NCBI GenBank assembly: GCA_020427145.1
Contig: JAGQOU010000008.1
Coordinates: forward strand, 62,001 to 126,000
Length of the DNA stretch: 64,000 bases
DNA from: Planctomycetales bacterium
Lineage (GTDB): Bacteria > Planctomycetota > Planctomycetia > Pirellulales > Lacipirellulaceae
Direction of reading: 5' to 3'
The notes under the pieces are model-generated. The model saw only the letters and a program-made list of their open reading frames with translations. It was not told the DNA's origin and did no database searches. Position 1 is the first letter of the stretch. Every line of letters begins with the position of its first letter. Positions 1 through 10,500 of the stretch are shown one piece after another. The position numbers were made by a program, and so were the translations under genes.

Positions 1-1098
1 GTGAGCGAACTCACTGAATACCGGTTCTCGTTCGGCCCTTGGAACATCAGCGAAGGCGCCGACCCCTTCGGTCCGGAGGTGCGCTCGCCCTATTCGTTGG
101 AGGAGAAACTCGATTGGTACCGCCCGCTGGGCTTCGAAGGCGTGCAGTTCCATGACGACGACGTTGTTGAAGGACTCAACGACCTGGAGCATTTGCAGAT
201 CATGAAGCGCGCCCGGGAGGTCGGCCATGCGTTGCGCGATCGCGGGCTGACTCCCGAGTTCGTGGCGCCGCGGCTGTGGTTCGACCCGCGCACGATCGAT
301 GGCGGCTACACCTCCAACGACGCGGCGCAGCGAAAGTACGCCCTGGATCGCTCGATCAAGGCGGTGGACGTCGCACGCGAGGTCGGGACGCCGAACATCG
401 TCTTGTGGCTGGCTCGCGAGGGTTCCTACATTCGCGAATCCAAGGACGCCAAGACGGCCTACCAGCGGATTCTCGATGCCGTGAATTTGCTGCTGGAATA
501 CGACGAGGAGATCCAGGTGTGGATCGAGCCCAAGCCGAACGAACCGATGGACCACGCCTACGTGCCGACCATTGGGCACGCCCTTGCCTTGGCGTATCAA
601 TCGGTCGATCCCGCGCGGGTCAGCGGGCTGATCGAAACGGCGCACGCCGTTCTGGCGGGGCTCGACCCGTCCGACGAGATGGCATTCGCACTGGCTCACG
701 ATAAGTTGGCGAGCGTGCATCTCAACGATCAGAACGGGTTGAAGTTCGACCAGGACAAATCGTTTGGGGCCGCCAACCTGCGCTCCGCCTACAATCAGGT
801 TCGCGTCCTGGAGCGGAGCGGCTACGGTCGCCGCGGCGAGTTTATCGGACTCGACGTCAAAGCGATGCGAACGCAATCGCAGGAAAGTTCGACTGCCCAC
901 CTGTCCAACAGCCGAGCCCTGTTTCTGCATCTGTTGGACAAAGTTCGTTCGGCGGATCAGCAACTTGAACAAGAACTGATCGCGGCCCGCGATTACGAAG
1001 CGCTCGAGGCTTACACGCTCTGTCTGCTCCTGGGCGTGCCAACAGACGCGTCGTCGCCGCGCGTCGAGACCCCGGCGACAGCCGTGCAACACGCCTAG
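1..1098 (+). CDS. Xylose-isomerase-like TIM-barrel sugar isomerase
   Basis: A 365-residue protein aligned by eye with actinobacterial-type xylose isomerases, which interconvert aldose and ketose sugars in the cytosol using two divalent metals. Matching landmarks are RFSFGPW near the N-terminus, catalytic His51 in HDDD, Glu176 and Lys178 in IEPKPNEP, Glu212 and His215, Asp250 and Asp252 in KFDQD, and an Asp in GLDVKAMR. The residue aligned with metal ligand Asp245 of the Streptomyces enzyme is His240 here (VHLNDQN), so the substrate may not be xylose. The GTG start is the first base of the window. The N-terminus aligns with the family start, so the gene is probably complete, but upstream sequence is not visible. 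No xylulokinase or sugar transporter is nearby. Family assignment is firm; the substrate is uncertain. Confidence 0.8.
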   Translation: MSELTEYRFSFGPWNISEGADPFGPEVRSPYSLEEKLDWYRPLGFEGVQFHDDDVVEGLNDLEHLQIMKRAREVGHALRDRGLTPEFVAPRLWFDPRTIDGGYTSNDAAQRKYALDRSIKAVDVAREVGTPNIVLWLAREGSYIRESKDAKTAYQRILDAVNLLLEYDEEIQVWIEPKPNEPMDHAYVPTIGHALALAYQSVDPARVSGLIETAHAVLAGLDPSDEMAFALAHDKLASVHLNDQNGLKFDQDKSFGAANLRSAYNQVRVLERSGYGRRGEFIGLDVKAMRTQSQESSTAHLSNSRALFLHLLDKVRSADQQLEQELIAARDYEALEAYTLCLLLGVPTDASSPRVETPATAVQHA

Positions 1099-1567
1099 CG
1101 GGGCGACGAGCGCCTGGCGTCGTTGCGCAGCGATTCGCCACGCGCTCGTCCTGAGCGTCCGCAATCGATCATATCGACGTCTCCCTACACGTCGCATTCA
1201 ACTGACAATCACTTGCACGACGGTCGGTCGTTGGGCGCAGGGAGTTTTGGTTCGACCTTCGCCAATGTCCATCGGTCCTACGGAATGCGGTTGTGTGGCC
1301 GTGCGCAATTCCTCGTGCTCTTCGCCGCCTTTCTGGCGGTGGGTCTTCACGTCACATTCACGGAAGCACGATACGATGGGACGCACCGCAGATCTGCGTA
1401 CGTCCAACTGGTCGCCCACGGCGCGGTGAAGTCCGCAAGCACGACGGCCAGCGGCCTCTTGAACCAGGCAGAGGGCGCCCGCGCAGGAATCTGCGGTCGC
1501 GGGCTGCGCGTCATTGGGACGCGAGCCGAACTCTCTTGCGACAGTCTGCCGGGCCGTAGGGTGTGAA
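1099..1567. other. Intergenic region without a supported gene
   Basis: About 470 bases between the sugar isomerase and the first PEP-CTERM gene. An open frame exists from 1123 to 1566, but its translation has biased composition, no domain I recognise and no clear ribosome binding site. I see no convincing RNA gene or strong terminator. It probably holds the promoter of the gene at 1568. Confidence 0.5.
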
Positions 1568-4333
1568 ATGAAGAGTCGTCCTTTGCAAGTGGTGCTGGTC
1601 TTGGCGGCGCTATTGCTTGCGGTTTCCACCGGGCGATGCGATCAGCGGGTGCTGGTCATTGGCATCGACGGCGCAGGGGGCAGCTACGTCGAATCGACGC
1701 TCACCCCCCACATCGACGCCCTGGCGGCGGCCGGCGGCGCGAGCTACGAGTTTCTGAATGAGGGGGCGCTTATCGCCAACCCGCCGGGCGGCTACGGCGC
1801 CAGCGGGGTCAATTGGTCGACAATCGCCACCGGGGCGTCGGCGGCCCACCACGGGGTTGTCGACAATAGCTTCTCCGGGAGCGACTTCGACCAGTTTCCT
1901 CACTTCTTTAAGTACCTGAAAGACGCCAACGCGAGCCTGTTCACGGCGTCGATTGTCGACTGGGCTCCGATCAACGACCGGATTTTGGCGGATCAGTACG
2001 CCGACTTGGAGATTGGCGGCGTCAGCGATCCGGCGGTTCGCGACGCCGCAGTCAGCCTGCTGCAAACTGGCGATCCCGATGCGATCTTCTTGCACTTCGA
2101 TCAGGTCGACGGCGCGGGGCACGCCTCGGGGTGGGGCAGTTTGCCATATCGACAGGCGCTGCAAAACGTCGACGGGCTGATCGGCGACGTCGTGGCGGCA
2201 CTCAATGCGCGCCCAGGCGTTGTGGCGGGCGAGGAAGATTGGCTTGTCCTCGTGACGGCCGACCACGGAGGAATCGGAAATTCGCACAACGCGGGGCAGG
2301 GGCCGATCAACTGGGAAGTGCCGTTTGTCGTAAGCGGTCCGTCCGTCGCGGATGGGGTCGTGCTGCAACCCGGCACGTTGCGCGACGTCGCTACGACGGC
2401 TTTGTGGCACATGGGCGTTGATCCTTTCAGCACGGCAGTCGACGGTCGCGTGGTTGGGTTGCCGTTCGGATCACCCAACGGAATTGTGGGCGACGTCAAT
2501 CAGGACGGCGTGGTGAGCGGCGACGGCACGGGGCCTGCGGCAAGCGACGACGTCTCGGCGTTCGCCGCGGGGTGGATGTCGACGGGGCATACCTCCCTGC
2601 TGGAAGCCTACGGCAGCGGCGACTTGAATCTCGACCGCGTGACTGATCTGGCCGATTGGATCATTCTCAATCGGTTGGATCCAGCCATGGGGGCGGCGGC
2701 TTGGCAGGCGGTGGCGCGAGGAGTTCCCGAGCCTCCGGCAGGCGTCCTGTTGAGTTGCTGCGCACTAGGTCTGGCGCTCGTGCGGCGGTGGGAGATTCGC
2801 TTGCGACGGGCGCGGACCCGTCGTCCCGGATGGCGGGTCGGGGTCGTATGCGCGGCCTCGCTGGTTGTTCTGATCGTTTCCGGAAACGCGAGACGGACGG
2901 AGGCGGCGCTGACGACCGACCTGGTCGCGCTCTACGACTTTGAGGGCGACCTATTCGACTCGGCCGGGGCGCCGGAAGCGAACCACGGCGCCGGGGTCAA
3001 CGGCCCACAATTCGCCCCCGGCAAGATCGGTCAGGCGCTGTGGCTGCCGGGCGTGCATGACTCCATGTCGATTGCCGCGCCGGAGAATAGCGAGTTGGAT
3101 TTCGGCAGCACGGTCACCGGCGACGCGGTTGATTTCAGCATTTCGATGTGGATTCGCCAGGACGACTTCGCGAGCGACCCGGCGGTGCTGAGCAACAAAG
3201 ACTGGAACAGCGGCGATAACACGGGCGTCAACTGGGCGGTCAAAGGCAACGGCGTCTTTGACCTCAATACCAAAGGCGACGTTGGCGCGCGGCGCGACCT
3301 GGACACGGCTGCCAATAGTGCGCCGTTGAGCGTGGGGAACTGGAATCTGGTCGTGATGACCGTCGACCGCGACGGGCCCACGCAGCTGTTCATCAACGGG
3401 ATCAAGACGGGCGCGATCACGACGTCCTCGCCAGGCACATTCCGGAGCGGACTGCCGTGGAGCATCGGCCAGGACGGCACGGGGGCGTATGGCGTCGAAT
3501 TTACAGGCGCGGTCGATGAGCTGGCCTTTTGGCGGCGGGCGTTGGAGCCGACCGAGGTGGCGACGCTGTGGAACAGCGGTGCGGGCATGTCGCTGGGAAC
3601 AGAAGTGTTCGACGCCCAATTGCGCTTGGTCGTCGACCGCGACACGGGCGCCATGCGGATCGAAAACAACACAGCGGACGCGCAGGATCTGCTGGGGTAC
3701 CAAATCACATCGGTCGACGGCGCTCTTAATCGCGCGAACTGGCAACCGGTTGCCGGCCGTCTCGATGCCGTCGGCGACAAGACGATTGACGCGGATGATC
3801 GCTGGCTTGTGCTCGAGGGTGTTGACGCATCGGGTGATCTGAGCGAGGTGTCGCTGGGCGAAGGAACGCTGCCGCAGGGCGCGATGATCGAGCTGGGAGT
3901 CGGCGCGTGGCGAAAATACTATGCGGACGACGCCGACCTGCGTTTCGTCTATGCCACGCCTAATAGCGACGTGCCGGTGGAGGGCGTTGTCGAGTTCGTG
4001 GGCAACGGCGGCCAGTCGTACGCGGAGCTTGATCTGAACCACGACGGCGCGATTGACGATGGCGACTATGCCGCGTTCTTAGCCGGCTATGGCGCGGACC
4101 TCGCCGGGGCGAGCATGGCGATGAAGCACAGTCTGGGCGACCTGACCGGCGATGGACGGCACGACGTGGCGGACTTTCTGGCCTTCAAGTCGGCCTTCGA
4201 CACAGCGCGGGGCGCGGGCGCCTTCACGGCGATGGTCGCCGGCGGCGAAGTTCCCGAGCCATCGGCGTTCGCGTTGGCGGCGTTTGTTTGCGGCCTCCTG
4301 CGGCGGCCCGGCAACCCCCGCTCATTTGGCTGA
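1568..4333 (+). CDS. Two-module exported protein: phosphodiesterase + LamG, each ending in a PEP-CTERM signal
   Basis: A 921-residue protein that reads as two complete exported proteins in one frame. Module 1 has a signal peptide (1-24) and an alkaline-phosphatase-superfamily phosphodiesterase: metal Asp34 in GIDG, a candidate Ser nucleophile in YGASGVNW, DQVDGAGH and TADHGG. A dockerin-like pair of EF-hand loops (DVNQDG, DLNLD) follows, then a PEP-CTERM-like segment from Val386 (VPEP, hydrophobic helix, VRR). After an Arg-rich linker, a second hydrophobic helix (about 423-438) looks like a signal peptide for module 2. Module 2 has a LamG domain (about 450-675), a planctomycete surface domain (LRLVVDRDTG), dockerin-like loops and a terminal PEP-CTERM from Val895. 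ATG 1568 is preferred over an upstream in-frame start because it begins the signal peptide. The gene end overlaps the convergent gene by 12 bases. Confidence 0.8.
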   Translation: MKSRPLQVVLVLAALLLAVSTGRCDQRVLVIGIDGAGGSYVESTLTPHIDALAAAGGASYEFLNEGALIANPPGGYGASGVNWSTIATGASAAHHGVVDNSFSGSDFDQFPHFFKYLKDANASLFTASIVDWAPINDRILADQYADLEIGGVSDPAVRDAAVSLLQTGDPDAIFLHFDQVDGAGHASGWGSLPYRQALQNVDGLIGDVVAALNARPGVVAGEEDWLVLVTADHGGIGNSHNAGQGPINWEVPFVVSGPSVADGVVLQPGTLRDVATTALWHMGVDPFSTAVDGRVVGLPFGSPNGIVGDVNQDGVVSGDGTGPAASDDVSAFAAGWMSTGHTSLLEAYGSGDLNLDRVTDLADWIILNRLDPAMGAAAWQAVARGVPEPPAGVLLSCCALGLALVRRWEIRLRRARTRRPGWRVGVVCAASLVVLIVSGNARRTEAALTTDLVALYDFEGDLFDSAGAPEANHGAGVNGPQFAPGKIGQALWLPGVHDSMSIAAPENSELDFGSTVTGDAVDFSISMWIRQDDFASDPAVLSNKDWNSGDNTGVNWAVKGNGVFDLNTKGDVGARRDLDTAANSAPLSVGNWNLVVMTVDRDGPTQLFINGIKTGAITTSSPGTFRSGLPWSIGQDGTGAYGVEFTGAVDELAFWRRALEPTEVATLWNSGAGMSLGTEVFDAQLRLVVDRDTGAMRIENNTADAQDLLGYQITSVDGALNRANWQPVAGRLDAVGDKTIDADDRWLVLEGVDASGDLSEVSLGEGTLPQGAMIELGVGAWRKYYADDADLRFVYATPNSDVPVEGVVEFVGNGGQSYAELDLNHDGAIDDGDYAAFLAGYGADLAGASMAMKHSLGDLTGDGRHDVADFLAFKSAFDTARGAGAFTAMVAGGEVPEPSAFALAAFVCGLLRRPGNPRSFG
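2723..2908 (+). other. Internal PEP-CTERM / signal-peptide-like junction
   Basis: Codons 386-447 of the two-module protein. They encode VPEP, a hydrophobic helix, a run rich in Arg (VRRW to TRRP), a second hydrophobic helix (VCAASLVVLIVSG) and small residues before the LamG domain. There is no stop codon and no in-frame ATG with a ribosome binding site, so module 2 cannot easily be a separate gene. Confidence 0.65.
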
Positions 4334-5356
4334 GACGATCGGGGCGACCCCGTTGACCGCATGAAATGCGTCGAGCGGCGCGGCGAAGAGCATGCCCGTG
4401 ATTTCGTCGGCCGCGAGCAACGTCGATTCGTCTGCAAAACAGACGGCTTCGATCTGCTTGGGCCCTTCAAAGGGCAACCAGGAGACGCTCCCGCGGAGGG
4501 GCTGTTTGGCGTCGTCGATTTGAAATAGCCAGAACGCGTTGTACGTTGCGACGAGCAGTCGCTTGCCGTCGGCCGTGGCGTCGGCGGCGGTCACTTGGCC
4601 GCCAAATTCGAAGCGATCGACGAGGTCCAACTTCACGGCCTTCTTCGTAGCGGCCTTCGCGGCCTTCTTGGCATTGGGGTCGTATCGGTACAGCGTGGCG
4701 GCGGTGTCGCTGCGGTGCTTGGTGAGGATGTAAACCTGCTCGCCCAGCGTGAAAATCGCCTCGGCGTCGTAATTGAAGTCGTCCGCCCGGGCTGGAAAGT
4801 GTTTCTGGTCAGGATAGCGAAGATGGACCGCGCGGAGCACTCGCGTCCGCTCGGCGGTGGGGGCCGGCTCGGCGAGGTAATAGAGCGTCAGGTCGCGGCG
4901 ATTGTTTCCGTTGTTGCCAATGTCGGCGATGATGAGGTGTCCAGCCGAGTCGGCCGCAATGTCTTCCCAGTCGACGTTGATTGCCCCGCCGATCAGCATG
5001 CCTGGCGGCACGTCGTTGTCGCGTTCGGTCGCGAACGGCGAGCCATCGCGATGCACCGGGTAGATGCGCGGTTCGTCGCCCGAGTCGTTATGCATCCAAA
5101 AGGCGTCGGGCCAGAGCCGTCCGCGCACGATGCCGGAGTTCTCTTTTGCCGGGCCGGGCGGCAGGGCGATGCCGCCGGTGAGCGGCCACGGGGCGACGGC
5201 AGGCAAGTCTTGCTGCTCAGCAACAGGCTTTCGCTCGGGGCGGGGATGCTCCTTAGCCGTTGCGACTTGAATCGTCGCGATTGAAGCGAGCAACGCCCAT
5301 CGGCCCCAAAATGCCACGCGACAAGGTGGAACGCGTGAAGCGGGTCGAGCGTGCAT
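4322..5356 (-). CDS. Exported beta-propeller-like protein of unknown function
   Basis: A 344-residue protein. A basic N-terminus followed by a hydrophobic stretch (about 15-34, ending VATA) indicates export. The mature part has short repeating strand-like stretches, such as DIGNNGNNRRDLTLYYL and EAIFTLGEQVYILTKHRSDTAATLYRYD. These resemble the esterase-like or propeller proteins often found in bacterial exported proteomes. I see no catalytic triad that I would defend. It is convergent with, and overlaps by 12 bases, the phosphodiesterase/LamG gene. Lysine- and alanine-rich residues about 225-240 (AKKAAKAATKKA) form a low-complexity insertion. Function unknown. Confidence 0.65.
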   Translation of the reverse strand: MHARPASRVPPCRVAFWGRWALLASIATIQVATAKEHPRPERKPVAEQQDLPAVAPWPLTGGIALPPGPAKENSGIVRGRLWPDAFWMHNDSGDEPRIYPVHRDGSPFATERDNDVPPGMLIGGAINVDWEDIAADSAGHLIIADIGNNGNNRRDLTLYYLAEPAPTAERTRVLRAVHLRYPDQKHFPARADDFNYDAEAIFTLGEQVYILTKHRSDTAATLYRYDPNAKKAAKAATKKAVKLDLVDRFEFGGQVTAADATADGKRLLVATYNAFWLFQIDDAKQPLRGSVSWLPFEGPKQIEAVCFADESTLLAADEITGMLFAAPLDAFHAVNGVAPIVSAK

Positions 5357-5624
5357 GGCGTCTCACGGGGTTACTGCCGCGGACAACGGCAGTCAGGTCG
5401 TCGTCACCGCGCCAATGTAATCGACGTTCCGCCGCGCGGTCGAGCGTTTTCACCAAAACTTCACAGGTTGTGCCGTGTTCGCACAGGGGAACGCAAATCG
5501 GCAGAACCTTTGCGCACGCGCGCCGCTGAAAGTCGCCGTTTCTTCATTGACGGGGCCTACAACCTTGCGTGTGCAGTGCGTAGCCGCACACCGATTCACT
5601 CGCACCAGAGGGGTAGTCGAACTG

Positions 5625-7415
5625 ATGAAACGACATCTTACGAAAGCCGTACTTGCCGCGGTGCTGGGCTTGCCCGCCGCCGCTCACGCAGCGCTGCCCA
5701 CCACGCTGTACTCGGAGAATTTCAACTCGGTCGTCCTGGGGCCGAGCGTCAACGAACGCCAAGGTCCGGCGACCTTTGCGACGCGAACGCTCGTCGAAAC
5801 CGACGCGACGACCAACAGCATTCCCAATGCGTTCACGCACACTGGTCCGGCGGGATGGACGGTCGACAACAACTTTGACAATTTCGGCTTCACTGATCTG
5901 ACCAACGCCGGTGGCACGGAGATTCTCGATCAGTCGACGCCGCCCGGCGACCCGCCGGTCGTGCTGTACAAGACTGGCATCACGGGTTTGGTGGTCGGCA
6001 ACACGGGCTTTGCCAATCAGGGCAGCGCCGAAAACGGGACCGACGAGTGGGAAGGTTGGTCGTTCGCCAACAAGGACTTTTGGGCCGATGTCGCCGGCGA
6101 CCAGGACCGCACGCAGTTCACGAATGCCACGGGCACGATTGCAGTGGTCGACGCCGACGAGTACGACGATCTGGGCGATGGACTTGCCGGCACGTACATG
6201 AATTCGGGTTTGACCACGGCCTCCGTGCCGGTTGCCGGACTGGCGAACGTGAAGTTGGAGTTCGATTCCAGTTGGCGTCCTGAGGCGTACGACGACGAGC
6301 ACGCGACATTGGGGACGAAGTCGAACAATCAGACCGCGATTTTGTGGTACACGTTCGACAACGGCACGCAGGACTTTATCGACCTGTGGGACTCCGACGC
6401 GGGCCATGTGAGCAGCGGTCCGCTCGATCCGGAGCCAGCTCGGCCCGCATCGCCGACGTTCAAGGACGATGCGACGAACGAGTCGCTCGAATACACCGTT
6501 TCCGTCCCTGCCGGCGCCAATTCGGTGCAATTCACCTTCGGCTACCTGAACGCCGGCAATGACTGGTGGTGGGCGATCGACAATCTCGCCTTGTCCGACG
6601 CCGACAACCCCGGCAATCCGGCTGTTTGGACGGAGGATTTTGAGTCGCTCACTCTGGGCGGCAGCGTCAACGAACGGGTCGACATTGTGCCGTCGATCCC
6701 GCGGGAGACGGTGCTGAACACCGACGTGGCGACCACGCCGTACCCGAACGCGTTCACCCACACGGCGCCCAATGGTTGGACCGTCGACAACTCGGGCCTG
6801 AAGCCCGAAGCGATCGGCGACAACAACATCGGCGTCTACGAGTGGGAAGGGTGGACGTTTTCGACAGTTGAGTTCTGGGAGCCCTCGCAGGGGAGTGCTG
6901 CAGAGTTCACCAAAGCCGACGGTGCGTTTGCGATCGCCGACTCGGACGAGTTCGACGACCTCGGCCGCAACCCCAACGACGAGGATCCGAATCCCAACTA
7001 CACCCGTCCGCTGGACACGGTGCTCAACTCGCCCGTGCTCGACGTGACTGGCCTGGCTGAGAACACGCTGGTGCTGGAGTTTGACTCGGCTTGGCTGCCG
7101 GAAGGCGATCAGTTGGCGCTGATCACCGTTGACTACGGCAACGGCGAGGTCGAGGTGCTGCGGTGGGAATCGGACGACACCTCGGCGTTCTACCACGGCG
7201 ACAACACCAACGAGACGGTTCGCGTGGACCTCAACAATCCGGCGGGAGCCACGCAGGCGCAGGTGTCGTTCAAGTACCTCAACGGCAGCAACAACTGGTT
7301 CTGGGCGATCGACAACGTGTCGATCGGGACCGTTCCCGAGCCGGCCGCCTTTGTGATGGTCGTTGGGCTCGCGGGCTTGGGGCTGATTGTGCGGCGTCGC
7401 AGCGGCAAGGCCTAG
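5625..7415 (+). CDS. PEP-CTERM exported protein with two copies of a surface domain
   Basis: A 596-residue protein. The signal peptide ends at about residue 24 (AAAHA). The body holds two copies of one domain: copy 1 starts near residue 28 (YSENFNS) and copy 2 near 335 (WTEDFES). Both contain VNER, PNAFTHT.P.GWTVDN, a WEGW(S/T)F block and a final W(W/F)WAIDN signature. The C-terminus, Val570 onward, is a canonical PEP-CTERM: VPEP, hydrophobic helix, RRRSGK. ATG 5625 begins the signal peptide and has a purine-rich GAGGGG 12 bases upstream; an earlier in-frame start adds 50 unlikely residues. The same domain occurs twice more in the downstream gene. The role is probably cell-surface or matrix; no enzyme motif is visible. 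Confidence 0.8.
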   Translation: MKRHLTKAVLAAVLGLPAAAHAALPTTLYSENFNSVVLGPSVNERQGPATFATRTLVETDATTNSIPNAFTHTGPAGWTVDNNFDNFGFTDLTNAGGTEILDQSTPPGDPPVVLYKTGITGLVVGNTGFANQGSAENGTDEWEGWSFANKDFWADVAGDQDRTQFTNATGTIAVVDADEYDDLGDGLAGTYMNSGLTTASVPVAGLANVKLEFDSSWRPEAYDDEHATLGTKSNNQTAILWYTFDNGTQDFIDLWDSDAGHVSSGPLDPEPARPASPTFKDDATNESLEYTVSVPAGANSVQFTFGYLNAGNDWWWAIDNLALSDADNPGNPAVWTEDFESLTLGGSVNERVDIVPSIPRETVLNTDVATTPYPNAFTHTAPNGWTVDNSGLKPEAIGDNNIGVYEWEGWTFSTVEFWEPSQGSAAEFTKADGAFAIADSDEFDDLGRNPNDEDPNPNYTRPLDTVLNSPVLDVTGLAENTLVLEFDSAWLPEGDQLALITVDYGNGEVEVLRWESDDTSAFYHGDNTNETVRVDLNNPAGATQAQVSFKYLNGSNNWFWAIDNVSIGTVPEPAAFVMVVGLAGLGLIVRRRSGKA

Positions 7416-7591
7416 TGTCTTTTCCACCGGCGCAGAATTTGACGTGAAGGGCAATTCGACCATGCGGCCCTGCCAGGGCGAGCCTCCTGGCAGGGTCGGT
7501 CGGACTTCCGCGACGGCGGCTCAGCAGACGGCAATCGAATCATTCTTTCTTGCGACACACCAGACTGGCAACAGGACGAGGATTCTCTCTC

Positions 7592-10500
7592 ATGAGGAAA
7601 ACCATGACGCGACGCGGCGCCCTGTCGCGGCTTGTTGTAGGCGGAGCACTGTTCGCCCTCGGACTTCCGGCGGCCCGGGCCGTGGATTTGCTTTCTGAGA
7701 GCTTCGACGAGCTGCCATTGCAGCAAGTCGTGACCTTTCAATCAGAGACGCGAAGCCGCGCGACATGGACGCAGGCAGTGCCGTCGGGAGCCGGCGTGGA
7801 AGGGACATGGTCGATTGACAACAGCAACCTGCCCCCAGAAACGGCGTCCGATCTCATCGGCGTCGCGGAGTTTGAAGGCTGGTCGTTCGTGGACAAGCAA
7901 TGGTGGATCGACACCGCCGGCAATCAGGGCCGCGGCGAGTTCGTCAGCGCCAGCGGCGTCATTGCCGTGGCTGACCCCGACGAGTGGGACGACTACGGCT
8001 CGCCCGACTCGCCGACCGACTACGGGCAATTCGATTCGACGCTCAAGGTATCGAATATTCCGCTGCAGGGCGCCGCACCCAACTCCGTGAATCTTTTTTT
8101 CCATTCGTCGTGGCGGTTCGAAGGAATTCAGAAGGCGTCGCTGACCGTGAAGTACGACGATCCCGGTGCGACGGAAATCGAGCTGTTTCAATGGGACTCC
8201 GACACCAACAGCCCCAACTTCAAGGACGACGCCACCAATGAGGCGGTCAATATCCCGATTCTCAATCCGGCAGGCGCGAACAACGCGTCGCTGGAGTTTC
8301 GCCTCTTTGACGCCGGCAACAACTGGTGGTGGGCCGTCGACAACCTGGCCATGTTCACCGGGACCGCGCCGGCGCAAGACGGCGTGCTGCGGCTGATCGT
8401 GGATCGCGACAACGGCAACGTGCAGGTCGTCAACAACACGTCAGGAACGGTGAATCTGCGGGGGTATTCGATCGAGTCGACTGAAGGGACGCTCAACGAA
8501 TCGGCCGCCTCGTACCTCGGCGACTCCGACTCGAATTGGCAAGTCTTTGACAACCCCGACTCCTCGGAACTGAGCGAGGGTTACATCCCTAATCAATACG
8601 CCATGCCCACGCAAACAGCCAACCTGACGCTGGGCGTGATTGATCTGGGCAATGCCTGGGAAAAGTATCATGAGGACATCGACGACGTGACCTTTGAATA
8701 CCTTGTGGCGGGAAGCGACGACCCGGTGGTGGGCATTGTGCAGTTCGTCGGCAACGGCGACAGTTCCTACGATGCACTCGATCTGAACTTCGACGGCGAC
8801 ATCAGCCTGCTGGATTATGCGACGTTCCTAGCCGGTTACGGTTCCAGTCTCGACGGCAAGACTGACGCCCAGGCGTACAATTTGGGCGACCTGGACCGCG
8901 ACGGCAAACACACGGTCGCCGACTTCCTCGAGTTCAAGCGACTATTCGATCAACTCCGCGGTCCGGGAGCTTTTGCCGCGGCGCTGGCCGCGGGGAGCCA
9001 AGTGCCCGAACCGTCGACGCTGGCGTCCTTGGCCGTCTTGCTGGCTGGCGTGGCCGTTGTGCGAGTGCGGCGGTTCGCCGGCGCGGCGCTGCTGATCGCG
9101 CTGGCGATCGGCGGATGGGCGTCGTCCGCTAACGCGGCCTTGCCCTTGCTGGTCGAAGACTTTGAAAGCGTGCCGCTCGGGCAAAGCCCGGAGGAACAGC
9201 CGACGCAGTTTGGCGTGTGGAGCGGTGACGGCCCCGCGGGTTGGACGATCGACCGCAGCGGCATGCCCGGCATTGGCGATCCCGACACCGATGGCGTGAC
9301 CGACTGGGCCGGCTGGGCGGTGGCCAAGAAGGACTGGTGGGTCGTGGTCGCCGGCGATCAAGACCGTAGCCAGTTCAGCCGCGGCGTGGGCGCCGTGTTG
9401 GTGGCCGACCCCGACGAGTGGGACGACGCCGATCACCCCGACGGGAAGTTCAGCACGTATATCACGTCCCCGGTGATCAACATTCCCGCGGGGGTGCCGG
9501 CGGGCAAGATCAAGGTGGCGTTTGATTCCAGTTGGCGCCCTGAGGGCTTCGACGACGGCGATCTAACGAACAATCAGACCGCCACGCTCGACGTGAGCTA
9601 CAACTCGGCGCCATTTTCCAACCTGCTCACGTGGGACTCCCAAGAGGGCGGACCGAACTTTCACACGGACGAAACCAACGAGGCAGTTGAACTCGACGCC
9701 AACTACAATGGCAGCTCGACCAGCATCCAGTTGCGATTCGGATTGAACAACGCCATCAACGACTGGTGGTGGGCGCTGGACAACGTGCGCGTGTTTGTGC
9801 CGTCGGACCCCGCCGTCCTGAGGGTCGACACGACGACCGGTTACGCCAAGATCGTCGGCGGCGACGTCATTACCGAGACGATCAACGGCTACGACGTCGC
9901 CAGCGCCGGCGGCAATCTCAATCCGGTTGGCAATCTGGGCCTGAGCTACCTGCAAGTCGATCCGATCGACGGCCCCGACGCCGATTCCGCGGCCGGCAGC
10001 ACGCTGGGCGAGAATTGGCAGCTGGCCGCGGAAACCGACAATCTGTTCAGCGAATTCTTCCTCGACGGCAGTTCCGACTTCACCAGCTCGCGCACGGAGA
10101 GCTTGGGACGGATCTTTGATCCCGCGACCGCGGAACTTGATCGCGACCTGACATTTACCTACACGACGGTCTTCGGCGATATCGTCGAAGGGGTGGTGGA
10201 GTACTTCGCCAGCACGGGCGGCACGGCCGACTTTGACGTCAGCGGGCAGGTCAACGGCGGCGACTTCCTGGCCTGGCAGCGGGGATATGGCTCCGGCTCG
10301 ACGTTCGCTCAAGGCGACGCCGACGGCGACAGCGACGTCGACGGCGCCGACCTGGCAGTCTGGCAATCGCGGTTTGGACTGCCTTCGGCCGCGGCGACTC
10401 TTGCACCCGTGCCCGAACCCGGCAGCGTAGCGCTCGCTTTGATCATGTTGGGCGGGGCGGCCCTTCGCGACCGTCGTCGGTTCTGCAACGCGGCCTGGGG

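Noticed and set aside
1123-1566. A 147-codon open frame before the first PEP-CTERM gene
   Set aside because: Biased composition, no domain, no ribosome binding site, and it overlaps the likely promoter region of the gene at 1568.
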